A DNA stretch of 8,381 nucleotides. Source: Bacteroidia bacterium (GTDB lineage: Bacteria > Planctomycetota > Phycisphaerae > Phycisphaerales > SM1A02). The stretch is from NCBI GenBank assembly GCA_030054235.1, contig JASGCG010000053.1, positions 1-8,381 of the forward strand, written 5' to 3'. The position numbers and the translations under genes were made by a program. Below the pieces are notes generated by a model that saw only the letters and a program-made list of their open reading frames with translations, had not been told where the DNA came from and did not search any database. Shown piece after piece: positions 6,453 to 8,381 of this stretch; within the stretch, counting starts at the first letter, position 1, and every line of letters begins with the position of its first letter.

Positions 6453-7759
6453 GGTTCGCCGAGCGACTTCCTGCACATGGCGATGCGCTCGCGGAGCGCA
6501 GGGGTGATCGTTGCGCCGCTGCGCGCCATGGCGACGAGCGTGGCGCTCAGGTCTTCAGCGCGCGGCCGCGAGTTGGGGTTGATCGTGCCGGCGGCGAGGG
6601 CCTCGAGCCAGCAGGTTTCGGCCTTCGCCTGATCACCGATGGCCATGTAGCCCTCGGCGAGGGCGCGCGGCGAACGAGCCCGGAAGACATCGACGATCTC
6701 CTTCTTGCGGCTCTCGTAACTGGCCAGCGCGGCGTCGAGCGCAGCGCGCGCGCCATCCGCGTCACCCAAGCCAGCGCGGGCCTTGGCAACCTCGACCTGC
6801 ATCGAGGTCAGGTCTTCGGGAAGGAACACGGTTTCGGCGACCTGCTTGGCGGCCAGGTCGAGCCGCTCTTTGGCGCGACCGGTCTCGCCCAGCGCATGCA
6901 GCGCGCTCGCCAAACGGGTGCCGTAGATGATCTGCAGGTCCATCGGCATCGCCGGCAGCGCGGCATCGATGGTGGCGGCGGCCGCCAGGGCCTGCTCGCG
7001 ATTGGAGGTCATGCGACGCAGCAGGGGGAGGTAGGCATCGAGCGCGTTGCGCATGCCATCGAAGGTCCCGCCCTTGATGACCTCGTCGAGCACCTTGGCC
7101 TGGGCCTCGAACTGCTCTGGGGTGAGCACGGGGATCACCGCGCCATCGACCTTGCCGGTTTCGGCCTGCGATGCCCCGGCCGAGAGGTCCCGCGCCATGA
7201 TCGCGTTGCCCAGGATCGCATGGATCTTGGCGGCCTCGATCTGGATGCGCTCGCGACGCCAGTCCTGCTCGCCGATGGCCCGCTCCATCGCCAGGCGTGC
7301 GTACTTGAGCGCGAGCTCGCGGTCGCCCTTCAGCGCGTACTGCACGCCGATCAGGCCCTCGCACTCGCCGCGGCGCCAGCCTTCGATCGATTCTGCGCAG
7401 CGGGCCGCGGCGATCGGATCGCCAGCGTCGAGATAGGCCAGGGCCACCCACTCCTGGCACTGTGCGCGCTCGCGGTCGTGGATCTTGGTCGGGATTGCGC
7501 TGGCCACGGCCATCGCCTGCTCGAGGATCCACGAGCGGTCGGTGGTTCCTGGCGCGGCGCTGGGCGCATCGGCCTTCGCCTCAGGCGCCGATGTCGGTGT
7601 TGCTGCGGCTGTGGGGCTCGGTGTGGTCTCTGCCGCGGAGCTTGGCTTGGGCCCGTCAGGCGACTCGGTCGGCGTTGCGGGCTTGCTGCAGGCACCCAGC
7701 ACGCACGCCATGGAGGCGAGCGCGCAGATCGAGCGATTGGAGAACTTCGTCCGTGACAT
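6446..7759 (-). CDS. TPR-like helical-repeat lipoprotein
   Basis: The 437-residue product starts with a lipoprotein signal peptide; the lipobox Leu-Gly-Ala-Cys puts the lipidated residue at Cys24. Ser at +2 suggests outer-membrane sorting by the E. coli rule. A Pro/Thr/Ser/Ala-rich linker (about 25-73) leads to an all-helical region (about 76-437) with degenerate TPR-like units, for example ALAYLDAGDPIAAARCAESI, ALHALGETGRAKERLDLAA and AKARAGLGDADGARAALDAAL. Five further cysteines (101, 121, 133, 383, 429) are spread through that body. I do not recognise a specific family. Its stop overlaps the receptor start by seven bases, so it probably works with the receptor, as a substrate-binding partner, a scaffold, or like the TPR proteins found in TonB2 clusters. 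The ATG at 7759 is preferred over a TTG at 7807, because it places the lipobox normally and the TTG lies inside the loop of a hairpin. No clear ribosome binding site precedes it. Confidence 0.85.
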   Translation of the reverse strand: MSRTKFSNRSICALASMACVLGACSKPATPTESPDGPKPSSAAETTPSPTAAATPTSAPEAKADAPSAAPGTTDRSWILEQAMAVASAIPTKIHDRERAQCQEWVALAYLDAGDPIAAARCAESIEGWRRGECEGLIGVQYALKGDRELALKYARLAMERAIGEQDWRRERIQIEAAKIHAILGNAIMARDLSAGASQAETGKVDGAVIPVLTPEQFEAQAKVLDEVIKGGTFDGMRNALDAYLPLLRRMTSNREQALAAAATIDAALPAMPMDLQIIYGTRLASALHALGETGRAKERLDLAAKQVAETVFLPEDLTSMQVEVAKARAGLGDADGARAALDAALASYESRKKEIVDVFRARSPRALAEGYMAIGDQAKAETCWLEALAAGTINPNSRPRAEDLSATLVAMARSGATITPALRERIAMCRKSLGEPW

Positions 7760-7771
7760 GGTGTGCGCTTG

Positions 7772-7821
7772 AAAGAGAACGGGCGTCTGGTGGAGAGTCG
7801 GACTCAACCACCAGACGCCCG
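7772..7821 (-). terminator. Rho-independent terminator-like hairpin, possibly also an attenuator
   Basis: Arms at 7780-7793 (CGGGCGTCTGGTGG on the plus strand) and 7808-7821 are perfect 14-bp inverted copies separated by 14 bases. The loop itself holds GAGTC and GACTC. Read on the minus strand, the stem is followed by TTCTCTTT, an imperfect T-rich tail, so it fits a terminator for the dockerin-type gene that ends 86 bases before it. It also lies only 20 bases before the lipoprotein ATG. If the candidate promoter at 7860-7831 is real, the hairpin is in the operon leader. Confidence 0.7.
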
Positions 7822-7830
7822 ATTGCGGAC

Positions 7831-7860
7831 GTTATGACTCGCGCGTTAAGAGGCCGTCAA
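7831..7860 (-). promoter_or_regulatory. Candidate sigma70-type promoter for the lipoprotein/receptor/motor operon
   Basis: On the minus strand TTGACG (7860-7855) is followed after 18 bases by CATAAC (7836-7831). They match five and four of six consensus positions respectively. Transcription would start near 7824, just before the hairpin, giving a leader of about 65 bases. It is the only plausible pair I noticed in the short intergenic region. Planctomycete promoters are poorly known, so this is tentative. Confidence 0.3.
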
Positions 7861-7881
7861 CATCGTTCAGGCCGTGTTAAG
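7845..7881. repeat. Nested direct-repeat block in the intergenic region
   Basis: The plus strand reads GTTAAG-AGGCCGT, then 11 bases, then AGGCCGT-GTTAAG. Both elements are perfect direct copies (AGGCCGT at 7851 and 7869, GTTAAG at 7845 and 7876), but their order is mirrored. The block overlaps the candidate -35 element. It could be an operator, but no regulator is known. Confidence 0.45.
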
Positions 7882-7906
7882 GAAGCGCAAGTTCTGTCCA
7901 GCCAGC

Positions 7907-8381
7907 TCACTGGGGGCAGCTGCCCCAAGCGGCGAGCATGACGCCCAGGTCGGCACCATCGGTGTCGCCCGAGTCGTTGATGTCGCCGTCGGCGGTGCCC
8001 CAGGCAGCCAGGAGAGCCCCAAGGTCAGCGCCACCGACCAAACCGTCGCCGTTGAGGTCGGCGGGGCACGGAGCGGCGATCACGCAGCCACCCGGAGGAG
8101 CGATGTTGATGCCGAAGGCATCAGCAGCGGTCCAGCCGCAGAGCCAGTTGCCGGTGGAGCTGAACGCGCCGCGGAACTGGGCCTGCTCGAAGAAGCCGTC
8201 GTTCGGCGCGGTGCCGACGCTGGTAACGGCCGCACCGGCGGCGCGGGGGTCGATGCTGGTCACCGGACGGATGATCAGCGAACTGGTGGGTTGCACCGCC
8301 CAGCCCTTGGTGATTGACACGATCGGCATGACAGCGGGGTTGGCCGCAAGGGTGCCCGCGTAGAAGGTGTTGCCGCTGGTG
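7907..8381 (-). CDS. C-terminal part of a secreted protein with paired dockerin-like repeats (5' end outside window)
   Basis: The frame is open from the right edge to a TGA at 7907, giving 157 residues. The first hundred or so resemble the end of large secreted planctomycete proteins, with SIDPRAAG, NDGFFEQAQFRGAFSSTGNW and LCGWTAADAFG. After a Cys-containing spacer come two dockerin-type units 25 residues apart, DLNGDGLVGGADLGALLAAW and DINDSGDTDGADLGVMLAAW. The first keeps Asp, Asn, Asp and Asp at positions 1, 3, 5 and 12 of the calcium loop. The second has Asp, Asn, Ser, Asp and Asp at 1, 3, 5, 9 and 12. Such pairs bind calcium in true dockerins and mediate attachment to cohesins. In planctomycetes these tails are common without known cohesins, so the role here is unclear. 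The catalytic or binding part lies beyond position 8381. It is probably not in the TonB operon, since a terminator-like hairpin follows it. Confidence 0.85.
   Translation of the reverse strand, partial: TSGNTFYAGTLAANPAVMPIVSITKGWAVQPTSSLIIRPVTSIDPRAAGAAVTSVGTAPNDGFFEQAQFRGAFSSTGNWLCGWTAADAFGINIAPPGGCVIAAPCPADLNGDGLVGGADLGALLAAWGTADGDINDSGDTDGADLGVMLAAWGSCPQ
7922..8059 (-). repeat. Two tandem dockerin-like coding repeats
   Basis: The two calcium-loop units occupy 8059-7997 and 7984-7922 and repeat with a 75-base period. Both encode an Asp-rich loop followed by GADLG-x-x-LAAWG. The repeat is clear in protein and only partial in DNA, as expected for an old internal duplication. Confidence 0.8.

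Noticed and set aside
4533..6632. Long open frame (699 codons) on the plus strand opposite the receptor
   Set aside because: The minus-strand receptor has a signal peptide, plug, barrel motifs and terminal Phe. The antisense product is rich in Arg, Val, Leu, Gly and Ala with no domain, as expected of a shadow frame in GC-rich DNA.
6380..7756. 458-codon plus-strand frame opposite the lipoprotein
   Set aside because: The minus strand carries a lipobox and TPR-like units. The plus-strand product has no recognisable features and only mirrors the repeat pattern.
7757..7807. TTG start at 7807 for the lipoprotein
   Set aside because: It would put 16 extra residues before a normal lipoprotein signal peptide, and the codon lies in the loop of the terminator-like hairpin.
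7845..7881. CRISPR-like or mobile-element end repeats
   Set aside because: There are only two copies of each short element, with no spacer series, no flanking transposase and no target duplication seen.
372..7909. TGA recoded as a sense codon (all six stops are TGA)
   Set aside because: Each TGA is followed by a separate protein with its own start, and most have their own signal peptide. Trp is encoded by TGG where I checked. TGA preference fits high GC content.

Overview
The window is GC-rich DNA with every supported gene on the minus strand, so it reads from right to left. I infer a planctomycete-like host, probably of the Phycisphaerae type. The main reason is the gene entering from the right edge, whose product ends in paired dockerin-like repeats (GADLG-x-LLAAWG) preceded by a Cys-Pro-Ala-Asp-Leu-Asn segment, a C-terminal tail style I associate with that group. 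All six visible stop codons are TGA, and few genes have strong Shine-Dalgarno sequences. No rRNA, tRNA, CRISPR array, insertion sequence or integrase was seen. No gene-free stretch exceeds 300 bases.

Layout, in transcription order: (1) 8381-7907, the 3' end of a large secreted protein with dockerin-like repeats. (2) A 147-base intergenic region holding a nested direct-repeat block, a candidate promoter and a perfect 14-bp inverted repeat with a T-rich tail. (3) 7759-6446, an outer-membrane-type lipoprotein with a TPR-like helical body. (4) 6452-3423, a TonB-dependent receptor whose start overlaps the lipoprotein stop. (5) 3416-2472, a secreted coiled-coil protein resembling DUF3450. (6) 2453-1026, a TtpC-like protein with a long periplasmic coiled coil fused to an ExbB-type proton channel domain. 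(7) 1022-372, a short ExbB. (8) 370-1, ExbD, cut by the left edge.

Genes 3 to 8 are separated by at most 18 bases, and several nearly touch, so they probably form one operon. The cluster is a self-contained outer-membrane import system: a receptor, a helical lipoprotein partner, and its own proton-driven motor of the TonB2/TtpC type known from Vibrio and other marine Gammaproteobacteria. The DUF3450-like protein and the TtpC-like protein both carry extended coiled coils and could bridge the periplasm between motor and receptor. No TonB lies in the window; it, or a second ExbD, is expected just past the left edge. The imported substrate cannot be told from sequence alone.
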